From NCBI GenBank assembly GCA_020850475.1, contig JADZEO010000143.1, positions 1 through 53,609 of the forward strand: 53,609 nucleotides of DNA. Direction: 5' to 3'. The notes beneath the pieces were generated by a model. The model made no database searches. It was not told the origin of the DNA and saw nothing but the letters and a program-made list of their open reading frames with translations. Origin of the DNA: Bdellovibrionales bacterium. GTDB lineage: Bacteria; Bdellovibrionota; Bdellovibrionia; Bdellovibrionales; UBA1609. The first letter of the stretch is position 1. Every line of letters starts with the position of its first letter. Shown here in pieces: positions 17,183 to 23,909 of the stretch. The position numbers and the translations under genes were made by a program.

Positions 17183-17475
17183 TGCTTTCCCGTTGATGGT
17201 GAGTCAGGCAAGCTATGAGCATCACCAGTATTTTCAAACATTGCAGATGTCTTTACTAATCGCTGGTGGAGTTGGGCCCTTGCTTGCGCTTAGGAAAATT
17301 GCCAAGTCATAAGGGCGCCAAGCCGAGCTGCCGCCTTGATTGGATGAGAGTATTAATTTGAGCTCGGGCGAGCCGATTGCCGTCTCGCCTCGACCTGCCC
17401 CACCCGCGGCCAGCGGATCGACCACGGGTTAAGGGCACCGGTTATCGTCGTAGACTTTTATTCTTCTTCTCTAAG

Positions 17476-18012
17476 TTACTGCGCAACGTTTTCTAAGGTC
17501 AGTTCAGTTCCAACCATAGTCCCCGCTGGGATTCTCGCTGCGAGCACGGCCACACCGGATGGATTCGGATCAAAATCTGGATAAGGTTCGACAGTGATCA
17601 CGACATGATGTCCGCCGTCCGCTAAATTCATCCCCAGCGTTACAAAGTCCGACCCCGGTACTGGCGGAAAATCAAGAGCTAAAGGACCTGCATATCTACC
17701 AGCAGCGTCAGAGTCGAGAGATCCATTTGGTCGAAATAATCCCGTCGAAATTTTTTGCCCACTGATGTCATCAACTATCCACCCTTCATAAACTCGATTA
17801 GCTCCAAGATCCGGCAGTTCGAGTGAAAACCTCTTGGTCGCAGGGTTAATGTACCAAATTCCTTGATTGGTGGGCCCATTGATCGCAGTAGGTGCCGCGA
17901 TCAGAACAGTTCCCACTGCGGTCCTGAGGTCTGGGTAACTGCCCGCGGACCCGTGTGTGGCCAGTACTGCTGTTGCCAGACTAAGAATTGATTTTACCAT
18001 TGTGTTTTTCAT
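17476..18012 (-). CDS. Exported protein resembling the anti-sigma factor C-terminal domain
   Basis: 178 residues with a signal peptide (MKNTMVKSILSLATAVLATHGSAG). The mature protein has strand patterns like the periplasmic domain of RskA-type anti-sigma factors (NQGIWYINPATKRFSLELPDL, VYEGWIVDDISGQKISTGLF, LGMNLADGGHHVVITVEP), a domain also found alone in exported proteins. No cytoplasmic sigma-binding part or membrane helix is present, so an anti-sigma role is not claimed. It is divergent from a LysR regulator that probably controls it. Confidence 0.6.
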   Translation of the reverse strand: MKNTMVKSILSLATAVLATHGSAGSYPDLRTAVGTVLIAAPTAINGPTNQGIWYINPATKRFSLELPDLGANRVYEGWIVDDISGQKISTGLFRPNGSLDSDAAGRYAGPLALDFPPVPGSDFVTLGMNLADGGHHVVITVEPYPDFDPNPSGVAVLAARIPAGTMVGTELTLENVAQ

Positions 18013-18090
18013 TTTGTGCTTCCCCTGTTTCTTGCGGTTATTCGCATGGACTAGGAGTACGCTGTTGAGGGCAAAATGTATTGATTAGTC

Positions 18091-18108
18091 AATCTAACTC
18101 AATAGATT
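18091..18108. promoter_or_regulatory. Candidate LysR-type operator
   Basis: AATCTA-ACTCAA-TAGATT, perfect 6-bp arms in an AT-rich spot between divergent genes, fitting the T-N11-A dyad of LysR-type regulators. Binding by the neighbouring LysR protein is inferred from position. Confidence 0.5.
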
Positions 18109-18243
18109 AGTTCATCTTACTCACGAGAGCGAGCCGAACTGGGCTTATCCCCCTCACTGGACCACCTGATGCTCGTCGATAACGCCAGTAGGTTAAGGTA
18201 CGAGTTTTATAAATTGGCTTTCGCATCACCGCCCGAATGAAGT

Positions 18244-19167
18244 ATGACTGCTACTATGCCTCGTGATTTAAATGTCGACCAAATTAAGAAGTTATGGGTT
18301 CTGGACTTAGTCATCCGACATGCGAGCCTCAAAAAGGCTTCGCTTCAAGCCAGGGTTTCACCAAGCGCCGTTTCACAGACAGTCACTTCGCTCGAGCATT
18401 CGTTCGGAAAACGCCTCCTAATCCGAGAAAAGGGTGTCGTCACTCCAACTCAGGACGCCATTGCTATACTCGATGTTGTTCGCCCGGCCTTTGATGCCTT
18501 TGCCCGTCTTCGTGACCTAAACGATGCCCCAGTTCCAAAGATTAGTTGGATGAATTTTGGCACCTACGAAAGCATTGCCATCGATCTTCTGCCGGGCCTA
18601 ATTCATAGTTTGAGACAAAAACTGCCAAATTTAAGGCTTGGGTTGCGAATTAGTCGAACCTCAAGTCTTTTAACTATGGTGCGCAAGGGTGAATTGTGTT
18701 CAGCCCTCATTACCGAAGTGGACGATCTCGATCGTTTTTATGTGAAACACGTAGCTGATGATCGCTTGGGTCTCTTTGTTTCAAGAAAGCATGCCATTGC
18801 GGCGGAGGGGTGGTCGGCCGTTGAAAAGTTTGGTTTTGGATCCCTAGCTCCCGGCAAAGACGGACTTCCGCGATACTATACCAAATTTTTGCGGCAATAT
18901 GATTTGTCAAAGCCGGCCATTCTCAGTGATAGCTTTGAAACCTTGCGTGCTGCAGTGGCAGCTGGATCGATTGTTTCCGTTCTGCCTCATCGAGTGGGAA
19001 CTCGGTTTGATGATCTGCTTGAACTCACGCCCAGCGGCTTGGCGGGAAAGGCCCCCCGTGAGACCGGCCTTCATAAAATCTATATTGTGAGTCAGACCAC
19101 CTGCGATCGAGAGGAAACTGACTTTGTTGCCAGCGAAGCGATGCGATTACTCGGAGTACGGCCTTAA
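18244..19167 (+). CDS. LysR-family transcriptional regulator
   Basis: 307 residues. N-terminal winged helix: LWVLDLVIRHASLKKASLQARVSPSAVSQTVTSLEHSFGKRLLIRE, the standard LysR helix-turn-helix with the recognition helix at SPSAVSQTVTSLE. The remaining 200 residues form the periplasmic-binding-like effector domain; the ligand is unknown. It is divergent from the exported protein gene at 17476-18012, the classic LysR arrangement of regulator and target, with a palindrome between them. An in-frame ATG at 18256 is an alternative start. Confidence 0.92.
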   Translation: MTATMPRDLNVDQIKKLWVLDLVIRHASLKKASLQARVSPSAVSQTVTSLEHSFGKRLLIREKGVVTPTQDAIAILDVVRPAFDAFARLRDLNDAPVPKISWMNFGTYESIAIDLLPGLIHSLRQKLPNLRLGLRISRTSSLLTMVRKGELCSALITEVDDLDRFYVKHVADDRLGLFVSRKHAIAAEGWSAVEKFGFGSLAPGKDGLPRYYTKFLRQYDLSKPAILSDSFETLRAAVAAGSIVSVLPHRVGTRFDDLLELTPSGLAGKAPRETGLHKIYIVSQTTCDREETDFVASEAMRLLGVRP

Positions 19168-19269
19168 GGTGGATTCTGGTGCCCCCTAGTGGACGATCTT
19201 GGAACCGCCCTCGCCGCAGACACCGTTACGTTACGGCAAGTAGCTGAAATCACTTTAACTTTCGAACTC

Positions 19270-19339
19270 CTGGAGAACAAGTACTAATTTTCAGGTATTT
19301 GTTCTCCAGGTTGGAGAACGTGTCCTAATCGTTCTCCAA
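19270..19339. repeat. Two nested GGAGAAC/GTTCTCC palindromes at the alkD 3' end
   Basis: First palindrome: CTGGAGAACAA (19270-19280) with TTGTTCTCCAG (19299-19309). Second: TTGGAGAACG (19311-19320) with CGTTCTCCAA (19330-19339). The second is inside the alkD-like coding region and the first spans its stop codon, so four alternating copies of one 7-mer lie within 70 bases. Confidence 0.8.
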
Positions 19340-20081
19340 ATAGCGGCTTGGCCTTTCTCAATTGCTTGAGATGCTGTTTCTGTTTGGGTGGCATTTTTTC
19401 GGTCGCTGCCGAAAATGCATGAGCGCTGATTTTACCGATGTTTTTCTCAACAAAGGCGAAGGTCCTTTCGGGATAGACGTTGTAGGCTTCTCTGAGAGTC
19501 CAGCCGACACCCTTCTGAACATAGTAGTGGTCAAATTCAAGCTGCGGCTGAATCAGATCCAAGATTTTCTTTAGCGGAAGGACCTTTTCTCGTTGTGAAC
19601 TGTAGTAGATGAGACTCACAATTGAGAGGCGTCTCAGCCAAGGATTTTTTGATGAATTCCATTTTACTAAAGTTGGATATATCGTTTCCGGATCTTCTTC
19701 CAGAATTCTCGCATAGATTCCCGAGAGTGTATCGGAGTGTGCCCAGTTGTCGATTCTTAACGACCACTTTCTCAAGAGAGGCCAATGTTGTTTCAGGATG
19801 TGCTTTTGTTTTGGCTCATAGAACCAGGCTAAAGCCATCGACATGACCTCGAAGCACTCTGAATTCATCCACACTTGGTTCCAAATCTTGGCAAGCTCGT
19901 TTGGCGTGTCTTTAGAAAAAGAGAAACCTTTTCGCATAGCTTGTTGAAGATGAGGTACTCGAAGTCCAATGTAACGCAACTTCGACTGGCCTCCGCCAAT
20001 GTAGGCTTCAGGATTTTGCGATGAAGTTCGCTGAGGAAGTGATGACAGAGCAGTTTCAACTTCTAGAATGTATTGGCTCAT
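19284..20081 (-). CDS. DNA alkylation repair enzyme, AlkD-like HEAT-repeat glycosylase family
   Basis: 265 residues, cytoplasmic. The family (PF08713, AlkC/AlkD-like) removes alkylated bases with an alpha-alpha HEAT repeat superhelix. Visible blocks: LRKWSLRIDNWAHSDTLSG (tryptophan and aspartate of the active cleft), NPWLRRLSIVSLI, and YYVQKGVGWTLREAYNVYPE. It is the last gene of an overlapping trio: its ATG overlaps the acetyltransferase stop (ATGA, 20078-20081). The last codons run into a repeat of GGAGAAC palindromes, so the C-terminus may be a recent extension. Part of an AT-rich island. Confidence 0.88.
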   Translation of the reverse strand: MSQYILEVETALSSLPQRTSSQNPEAYIGGGQSKLRYIGLRVPHLQQAMRKGFSFSKDTPNELAKIWNQVWMNSECFEVMSMALAWFYEPKQKHILKQHWPLLRKWSLRIDNWAHSDTLSGIYARILEEDPETIYPTLVKWNSSKNPWLRRLSIVSLIYYSSQREKVLPLKKILDLIQPQLEFDHYYVQKGVGWTLREAYNVYPERTFAFVEKNIGKISAHAFSAATEKMPPKQKQHLKQLRKAKPLFGERLGHVLQPGEQIPEN

Positions 20082-20566
20082 AAGAACTTCCCCATGGCCA
20101 AGCAGTCGAAATACTGTCCGTCGAGTTTGCGATACTTTCTGATGAGGCCTTCTTGTTCAAAGCCAAATTTTTTATAGAGCGCAACGGCGGATACGTTCGA
20201 AGTATAAACGTTGAGTTCGATCTTCTCGAGACCAAAAGTCTTTGCGTGTTCGATCACTTTTTGCAGGAGTTGGGATCCGATACCTTGTCCTCTAAATTCA
20301 GGCAAGATTCCCATACCGAGACCGCCGCGATGGCTTTGTCTCGGATTTTCTTCTGGAAAGACATCACACCATCCAACAACTTTGTCACCGCTGAGGGCGT
20401 AGTACACAGGTCCATTTTTTGAAATAAGATCTTTTTGGAACGACGCCACTTTTTCCAGTGGAGGCGCTTCGATCATCTCGATATACACGCGCTCTTTTGC
20501 CACGATTGAAAGTGCTTGGTGAAAGCTCGGAAAATGCTTTTCATTGGCGTAGATGATTTTAATCAA
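20078..20566 (-). CDS. GNAT-family N-acetyltransferase
   Basis: 162 residues. Full GNAT layout: ILPEFRGQGIGSQLLQKVIEHAKTFGL (motif A, R-G-Q-G-I-G) and ELNVYTSNVSAVALYKKFGFEQEG (motif B, RimI/PhnO-like). Likely acetylates a small molecule or protein N-terminus. The start is TTG at 20566 with GAGG about 8 bases upstream; it overlaps the preceding gene's stop by 8 bases, and its own stop overlaps the AlkD-like start. The tight packing suggests one functional unit. Confidence 0.87.
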   Translation of the reverse strand: MIKIIYANEKHFPSFHQALSIVAKERVYIEMIEAPPLEKVASFQKDLISKNGPVYYALSGDKVVGWCDVFPEENPRQSHRGGLGMGILPEFRGQGIGSQLLQKVIEHAKTFGLEKIELNVYTSNVSAVALYKKFGFEQEGLIRKYRKLDGQYFDCLAMGKFL

Positions 20567-20996
20567 GATGATACCTCGCTTTTAATCCGGCAGGGATTCC
20601 GAGCTTCAATCCGTAGAGATAACGAATGAGCTGCCCTTGATGCTGAATTTCATGCTCTAAAAGTTCAAAAGCTAATTTTTCTTGGGCTGGTAACAGGCTC
20701 TCAAGTTGATTCAAAACTTGTTCGGCTGTTTGCGATGACTTCAACAAAGCATCTGCCACGGATTTCTTTTTCCTGATGTCTTCTTTTGTGAGGGAACAAC
20801 GGAAACCATCCCATTGTCCCTTTTGAATTCCTCTGAGGTAACTCTCGCGTGCTCCGACGACACACCAGAGCTGTTCGCCGATCGTGTTCGAAGGCAGTTC
20901 TGCCAACTTCGATCCAAACGATGTCTCATTGAGATGAGCGACAAGTTCATTATAAAGCTCGAAAGCTTTATTGAGGCGGTCACAGAGCATGTTCAT
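20559..20996 (-). CDS. DinB-like four-helix bundle protein
   Basis: 145 residues. Pattern of the DinB/YfiT-like metalloprotein superfamily: an N-terminal helix with FELYNELVAHLNE, a middle IGEQLWCVVGARESYLRGIQKG, and a C-terminal LLEHEIQHQGQLIRYLYGLKLGIP with the conserved HxxxH-type metal ligands (HEIQHQ). Members of the superfamily include thiol S-transferases; the exact reaction here is unknown. First gene of the trio; GAAGG about 10 bases before the ATG. Confidence 0.75.
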   Translation of the reverse strand: MNMLCDRLNKAFELYNELVAHLNETSFGSKLAELPSNTIGEQLWCVVGARESYLRGIQKGQWDGFRCSLTKEDIRKKKSVADALLKSSQTAEQVLNQLESLLPAQEKLAFELLEHEIQHQGQLIRYLYGLKLGIPAGLKARYHLD

Positions 20997-21033
20997 GATG
21001 AAAACACCTTCTCTATCCCAAGAGGGTATACTC

Positions 21034-21705
21034 CTACCAAAAACCCGGTACGGAACCGGCTGGAGTGTTTTTTAGATTCTTCTGGCAAAACGGAGTGGGC
21101 TTGCATGAGGGATTGCCCTCATTCAATGAATCGACCCACTCCAAAGCTTCTTTCAAACTTTTCTTTCCGTATTCAATACGCAGCTTTTCGGGAAATGAGC
21201 TTTCAATTTCCTCCATGCACCAACATGGATTCGATCCGTCTTTAGATGTTTGAGTCGCAAAAAGCTGTTTGTGTCCTGATTTCGTGAGATAGCGGTCAAT
21301 TCCAGCGGCCATCAGCCACTTCTGTTTTGGATCTCCTAGTTCAACTGCACGTTTGGCCCACAAAAATGTTTGAAAGAAATGATCCGGAATATTTCCGTGT
21401 TGATAAACTAAAGCTGCCGCCGCGTAATCTTCTGCTGTTTTGAAGCAACCCTCTCCAAAGATTTCGCCTACGCGTTTTCGGTGAAGTTCATCTCGTGGTT
21501 GCACTTTTGACCAATCAATCGGTGGAGTTCGGTCCTTTTGGTCTTCATCCACAATTTCTTGGAGTTCTTTGGATCGCAATTTTTGACGGCTAGGATCTTG
21601 ATCGCAAGAAATGAAGGGGGCACTAGCTTGAGCATTGCTGGGAGCTGAGACGCAGCCTGAAATCAGCAACACAAAACAGCAAAGACTGAGATGGAATTTA
21701 GCCAT
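21034..21705 (-). CDS. DUF6624-like lipoprotein
   Basis: 223 residues. Lipobox LISGC at the end of the hydrophobic signal, so the mature protein is lipid-anchored. SKELQEIVDEDQKDR...IDWSKVQPRDELHRKRVGEIF and AAALVYQHGNIPDHFFQTFLWAKRAVELGDPKQKWLMAAGIDRYLTKSG match the pattern of DUF6624 proteins. Function is unknown. It lies upstream of the DinB-like trio on the same strand but 38 bases away with its own signal; co-transcription is possible. Confidence 0.75.
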   Translation of the reverse strand: MAKFHLSLCCFVLLISGCVSAPSNAQASAPFISCDQDPSRQKLRSKELQEIVDEDQKDRTPPIDWSKVQPRDELHRKRVGEIFGEGCFKTAEDYAAAALVYQHGNIPDHFFQTFLWAKRAVELGDPKQKWLMAAGIDRYLTKSGHKQLFATQTSKDGSNPCWCMEEIESSFPEKLRIEYGKKSLKEALEWVDSLNEGNPSCKPTPFCQKNLKNTPAGSVPGFW

Positions 21706-21846
21706 ACCTCTCCTTCAAACAGAGGACTTTAAAGATACGGCATCAGATTGGGCGCGCTACCAAAAGGCGCTCTAGGTCCTCAAAACATCCAGATTATTGA
21801 TTAACCTAGAATGTATAACGCAGAGGGTGAAAGTGAGCAAGATTAA

Positions 21847-22182
21847 GCCGCAATGCCAACCCGCAGAAGGTGGCTATTTGGTTTTCCCAACGATCTGCTG
21901 GTTTACCTTGAGCATGCTAACGAGGCCTAATACCTTTGCCCCGAAGGGGTTAATGCTTTCCATGCTTGGGCTAAAGCCACCGATGAAGAAAAACACCTGA
22001 CCTTCCATGCAATCAGACATTGCTATGCGATTCATTTGATAAGTCGCGGAGTTTCGATGAGTCTTGTAGCTCAGCTTTTAGGAAATTCACTCTCGGTCTG
22101 CCGGCGACACTACGCCGGATTTGAACTGACCACTGATTCGATTGAAGCTATCAACACAATCATGAAAAGATCAGCGAAGTAG
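21847..22182 (+). pseudogene. Remnant of a tyrosine recombinase (integrase)
   Basis: Reading the frame ending at 22182 gives ...LTFHAIRHCYAIHLISRGVSMSLVAQLLGN...CRRHYAGFEL, the C-terminal catalytic part of a phage-type integrase: Arg in HxxRH, the LLGxS box (with Asn where His is usual) and the nucleophile Tyr in RRHY. An in-frame stop at 21928 and loss of the N-terminal domains make it non-functional. It lies 1 kb from tRNA-Leu, as expected for an island integrated at a tRNA. Confidence 0.85.
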
Positions 22183-22390
22183 TTACTTCGGCAGATCTCT
22201 GTTTATCCTCAAGGTTCTCGCTCTCAATTTCGCAAGCAGCCTTGTAGGCCTCGGTACGAGAAATAGGGTTGCCTGTCTGCATGTGCATATCATAAAGGAA
22301 TTTGGATTGAGTCAATGGGTCCATAGAGTCATACGGATTGCTCTTTTTATGTGCCTTGTCCTCAAGCGGTTTGGCCTCTCTTCGCTTCAT
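22160..22390 (-). CDS. Small hypothetical protein, third gene of nucleotidyltransferase operon
   Basis: 76 residues, mostly charged and helical (MKRREAKPLEDKAHKKSN...). I recognise no family. The ATG at 22390 overlaps the nucleotidyltransferase stop in an ATGA, with GGGGA upstream, so translation is coupled. Its last eight or so codons are read from the antisense of the integrase remnant, so the natural C-terminus may have been changed by the insertion history. It could be a partner of the transferase (for example an antitoxin); this is inference. Confidence 0.6.
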   Translation of the reverse strand: MKRREAKPLEDKAHKKSNPYDSMDPLTQSKFLYDMHMQTGNPISRTEAYKAACEIESENLEDKQRSAEVTTSLIFS

Positions 22391-22941
22391 ATTTTTCCCC
22401 ATTCAGTCTTGAGGCCCAGCTTCTCGACCCAAAGTTGCAAGTATTCATCATCAACTTTTGAACCCGCCAGGATTTCACGAATATCTGTGAGATGCTTCTC
22501 TGCTCCACCCTCACGGTAGTAATCAAGTTTCTTGAGAATGATGTTTTCTGGGGCGGCGACATAGACTTCAAATTGAGGCAAGATTTCGACTTTGGCGCGC
22601 CGACTAAACTCTGACTGATGATATTCAGTGTCTTTATACAGAACAATGTCGATCTTGATCCCTGACTGTTGGTGAATCAGGTTGAAGGAGCCACGGCGAA
22701 CGACTTCATCCTTTAGAACCTCAATCGGTGGACAATAGTAATCTTCAAGCGGGAAAATCTGAGTAACTCTTTGAACCAAGCTCGGATGGAGTTGCACGAC
22801 AAGATCAACGTCTTTCGTGAAACGGGGGCGACCGTAGTACATGGAGGCCAATGAGCCCACTAAGAAGTAGGGGATATTTTCCTTATCAAGCCGAACAGCT
22901 ACGTCACGAAGCACTTCAAGAGGGCCTGGTACTTTGGTCAA
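22387..22941 (-). CDS. Nucleotidyltransferase, AbiEii/DUF6036-like
   Basis: 184 residues, cytoplasmic. N-terminal YFLVGSLASMYYGRPRFTKDVDLVV has the nucleotidyltransferase signature Gly29-Ser30 then Asp44-x-Asp46. The C-terminal PENIILKKLDYYREGGAEKHLTDIREIL is typical of DUF6036/AbiEii-type proteins, several of which act as toxins that modify tRNA or other targets. The start is TTG at 22941, overlapping the stop of the previous small gene (TTGA), with AGAGGA about 6 bases upstream. The gene sits between two small genes on a tRNA-linked island. A toxin-antitoxin or defence role is plausible, not shown. Confidence 0.8.
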   Translation of the reverse strand: MTKVPGPLEVLRDVAVRLDKENIPYFLVGSLASMYYGRPRFTKDVDLVVQLHPSLVQRVTQIFPLEDYYCPPIEVLKDEVVRRGSFNLIHQQSGIKIDIVLYKDTEYHQSEFSRRAKVEILPQFEVYVAAPENIILKKLDYYREGGAEKHLTDIREILAGSKVDDEYLQLWVEKLGLKTEWGKI

Positions 22942-23144
22942 AGCTGTCCTCTCTTTCCTTCGTCGTCAGGTAGATTGCGGAAATACTCGATTGTCATTTT
23001 ATGCAGTTCTTCGTCAGAAAGCTCTGGATGCAGTTTGGAAAATCGTGTTTTCTTGACCAAGAAACCGTCCTTGAACATTTGGTTCGCCATTTCAAGGTTA
23101 GTAGGTCTTCTTTTTTGGGTGGGAGATTTTAAAGACTCCGGCAT
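22938..23144 (-). CDS. Small hypothetical protein, first gene of nucleotidyltransferase operon
   Basis: 68 residues (MPESLKSPTQKRRPTNLEMANQM...FSKLHPELSDEELHKMTIEYFRNLPDDEGKRGQL). The end is helical and acidic. I recognise no family. It starts about 40 bases after the tRNA-Leu 3' end on the same strand, so the tRNA promoter could drive the whole operon. ATG 23144 has GGTGG upstream; a longer frame would run through the tRNA and is not believed. It overlaps the transferase start by 4 bases. Confidence 0.65.
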   Translation of the reverse strand: MPESLKSPTQKRRPTNLEMANQMFKDGFLVKKTRFSKLHPELSDEELHKMTIEYFRNLPDDEGKRGQL

Positions 23145-23184
23145 AACGCCACCGGGCCGGAATGTGGCGTCGCCTGCGGCAACG

Positions 23185-23269
23185 TGGTACCCGGGACAGG
23201 ACTTGAACCTGCACACCTTTCGGCACTAGATCCTAAGTCTAGCGTGTCTGCCAATTCCACCACCCGGGC
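23185..23269 (-). tRNA. tRNA-Leu (anticodon UAG)
   Basis: Complete 85-nt cloverleaf with encoded CCA. Acceptor GCCCGGG pairs with CCCGGGT, the D arm contains AATTGGCAGACACGC, the anticodon loop is CTTAGGA (anticodon TAG) with stem CTAGA/TCTAG, a long variable arm TGCCGAAAGGTGT marks class II, and GGTTCAAGTCC is the T arm. Decodes CUA (and by wobble CUG). Its 3' end borders the island at lower coordinates. Confidence 0.97.
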
Positions 23270-23285
23270 ATATTCTTTTTGCTCA

Positions 23286-23352
23286 AAAACCCTGTCCGAC
23301 GCGTCTACCAACGAAGCGTCGAATCGTCTACCAATGACAAAAACAGGGTTTT
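23286..23352 (-). repeat. Nested inverted repeats with two tRNA-Leu-like D-arm fragments
   Basis: Outer arms AAAACCCTGT (23286-23295) and ACAGGGTTTT (23343-23352); inner arms CGACGC (23297-23302) and GCGTCG (23316-23321). On the minus strand TTGGTAGACG occurs twice (23311-23302 and 23334-23325), the same signature as a tRNA-Leu D loop, so this may be debris of other tRNA-Leu copies. On the minus strand the hairpin is followed by a T-run. Confidence 0.6.
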
Positions 23353-23399
23353 CTAAATTCATAATATCCTTAATTAAATCCAAACTCCAAATCACCAAA

Positions 23400-23456
23400 C
23401 GCCCGCGACGTACAAGTTCCTAAGTCTGGCGTGTCTGCCAATTTCACCAGGCGGGC
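23400..23456 (-). pseudogene. Truncated tRNA-Leu copy
   Basis: 39 bases (23419-23457) match the 5' half of the intact tRNA-Leu gene (23232-23270) with 4 mismatches, including the D arm and the CTTAGG of the anticodon loop. The variable and T arms are missing, but a 3' end able to pair with the acceptor (GCCCGC with GCGGGC) remains. It is thus a tRNA with an internal deletion, not merely a half gene. Confidence 0.8.
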
Positions 23457-23464
23457 ACAGACAT

Positions 23465-23486
23465 GAGCGACCAAGAACCGTCGCTC
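23465..23486 (-). terminator. Hairpin after gcvH
   Basis: GAGCGAC (23465-23471) and GTCGCTC (23480-23486) with an 8-base loop, 14 bases beyond the gcvH stop. No T-run on the gcvH side, so low confidence. Confidence 0.35.
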
Positions 23487-23499
23487 GAAACATGTAAAA

Positions 23500-23889
23500 C
23501 TACTTCACTACCAATTTCTTGTAATCAGGTGCTCGCATCAAGTTGGCCAACTCTTTTTCCGTGTCCATCTCGATACGAATCATCCATCCATCATTCATGG
23601 GATCGTCATTGATCGTTCCGGGATCGTCTAACAAGGAGGCGTTTACCTCGATGACAGTTCCTGAAACCGGTGCGTACAAATCATTGGCGGCTTTTACACT
23701 TTCGATCACCCCAAAGACTTCGCCTTGAGTCACCTTTGCGCCTTCTTCGGGCAATTCAACGTAAACCACTTCGCCGAGTTGATCTTGGGCAAACTCGGTA
23801 ATGCCCACAGTAACGACATTCTCGTCGACCTGAGCCCACTCGTGATCCTTAGTGTAATAATTCTCTTCTGGAATGTGATAGGTCGCCAT
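23500..23889 (-). CDS. gcvH: Glycine cleavage system H protein
   Basis: 129 residues. Carries the lipoyl arm that shuttles the aminomethyl group between P, T and L proteins. Lipoylated Lys66 lies in IESVKAAND; the N-terminal YYTKDHEWAQVDENVVTVGITEFAQDQLG and C-terminal DDPMNDGWMIRIE are standard. It follows gcvT on the same strand with a 20-base gap, so the two form an operon. No gcvP follows: the tRNA region comes next, so the P protein must be elsewhere. Confidence 0.97.
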   Translation of the reverse strand: MATYHIPEENYYTKDHEWAQVDENVVTVGITEFAQDQLGEVVYVELPEEGAKVTQGEVFGVIESVKAANDLYAPVSGTVIEVNASLLDDPGTINDDPMNDGWMIRIEMDTEKELANLMRAPDYKKLVVK

Positions 23890-23909
23890 ATTGAATGCCT
23901 CCGCCTACT

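Noticed and set aside
17234-17425. 63-residue minus-strand frame in the gap after the second HExxH gene
   Set aside because: GC-rich patch without SD, start context or recognised homologue; the whole gap (17183-17475) is better left unassigned.
20559-20566. Frameshift between the DinB-like and GNAT genes
   Set aside because: The 8-base overlap is explained by a TTG start with an SD inside the end of the first gene; both proteins are complete.
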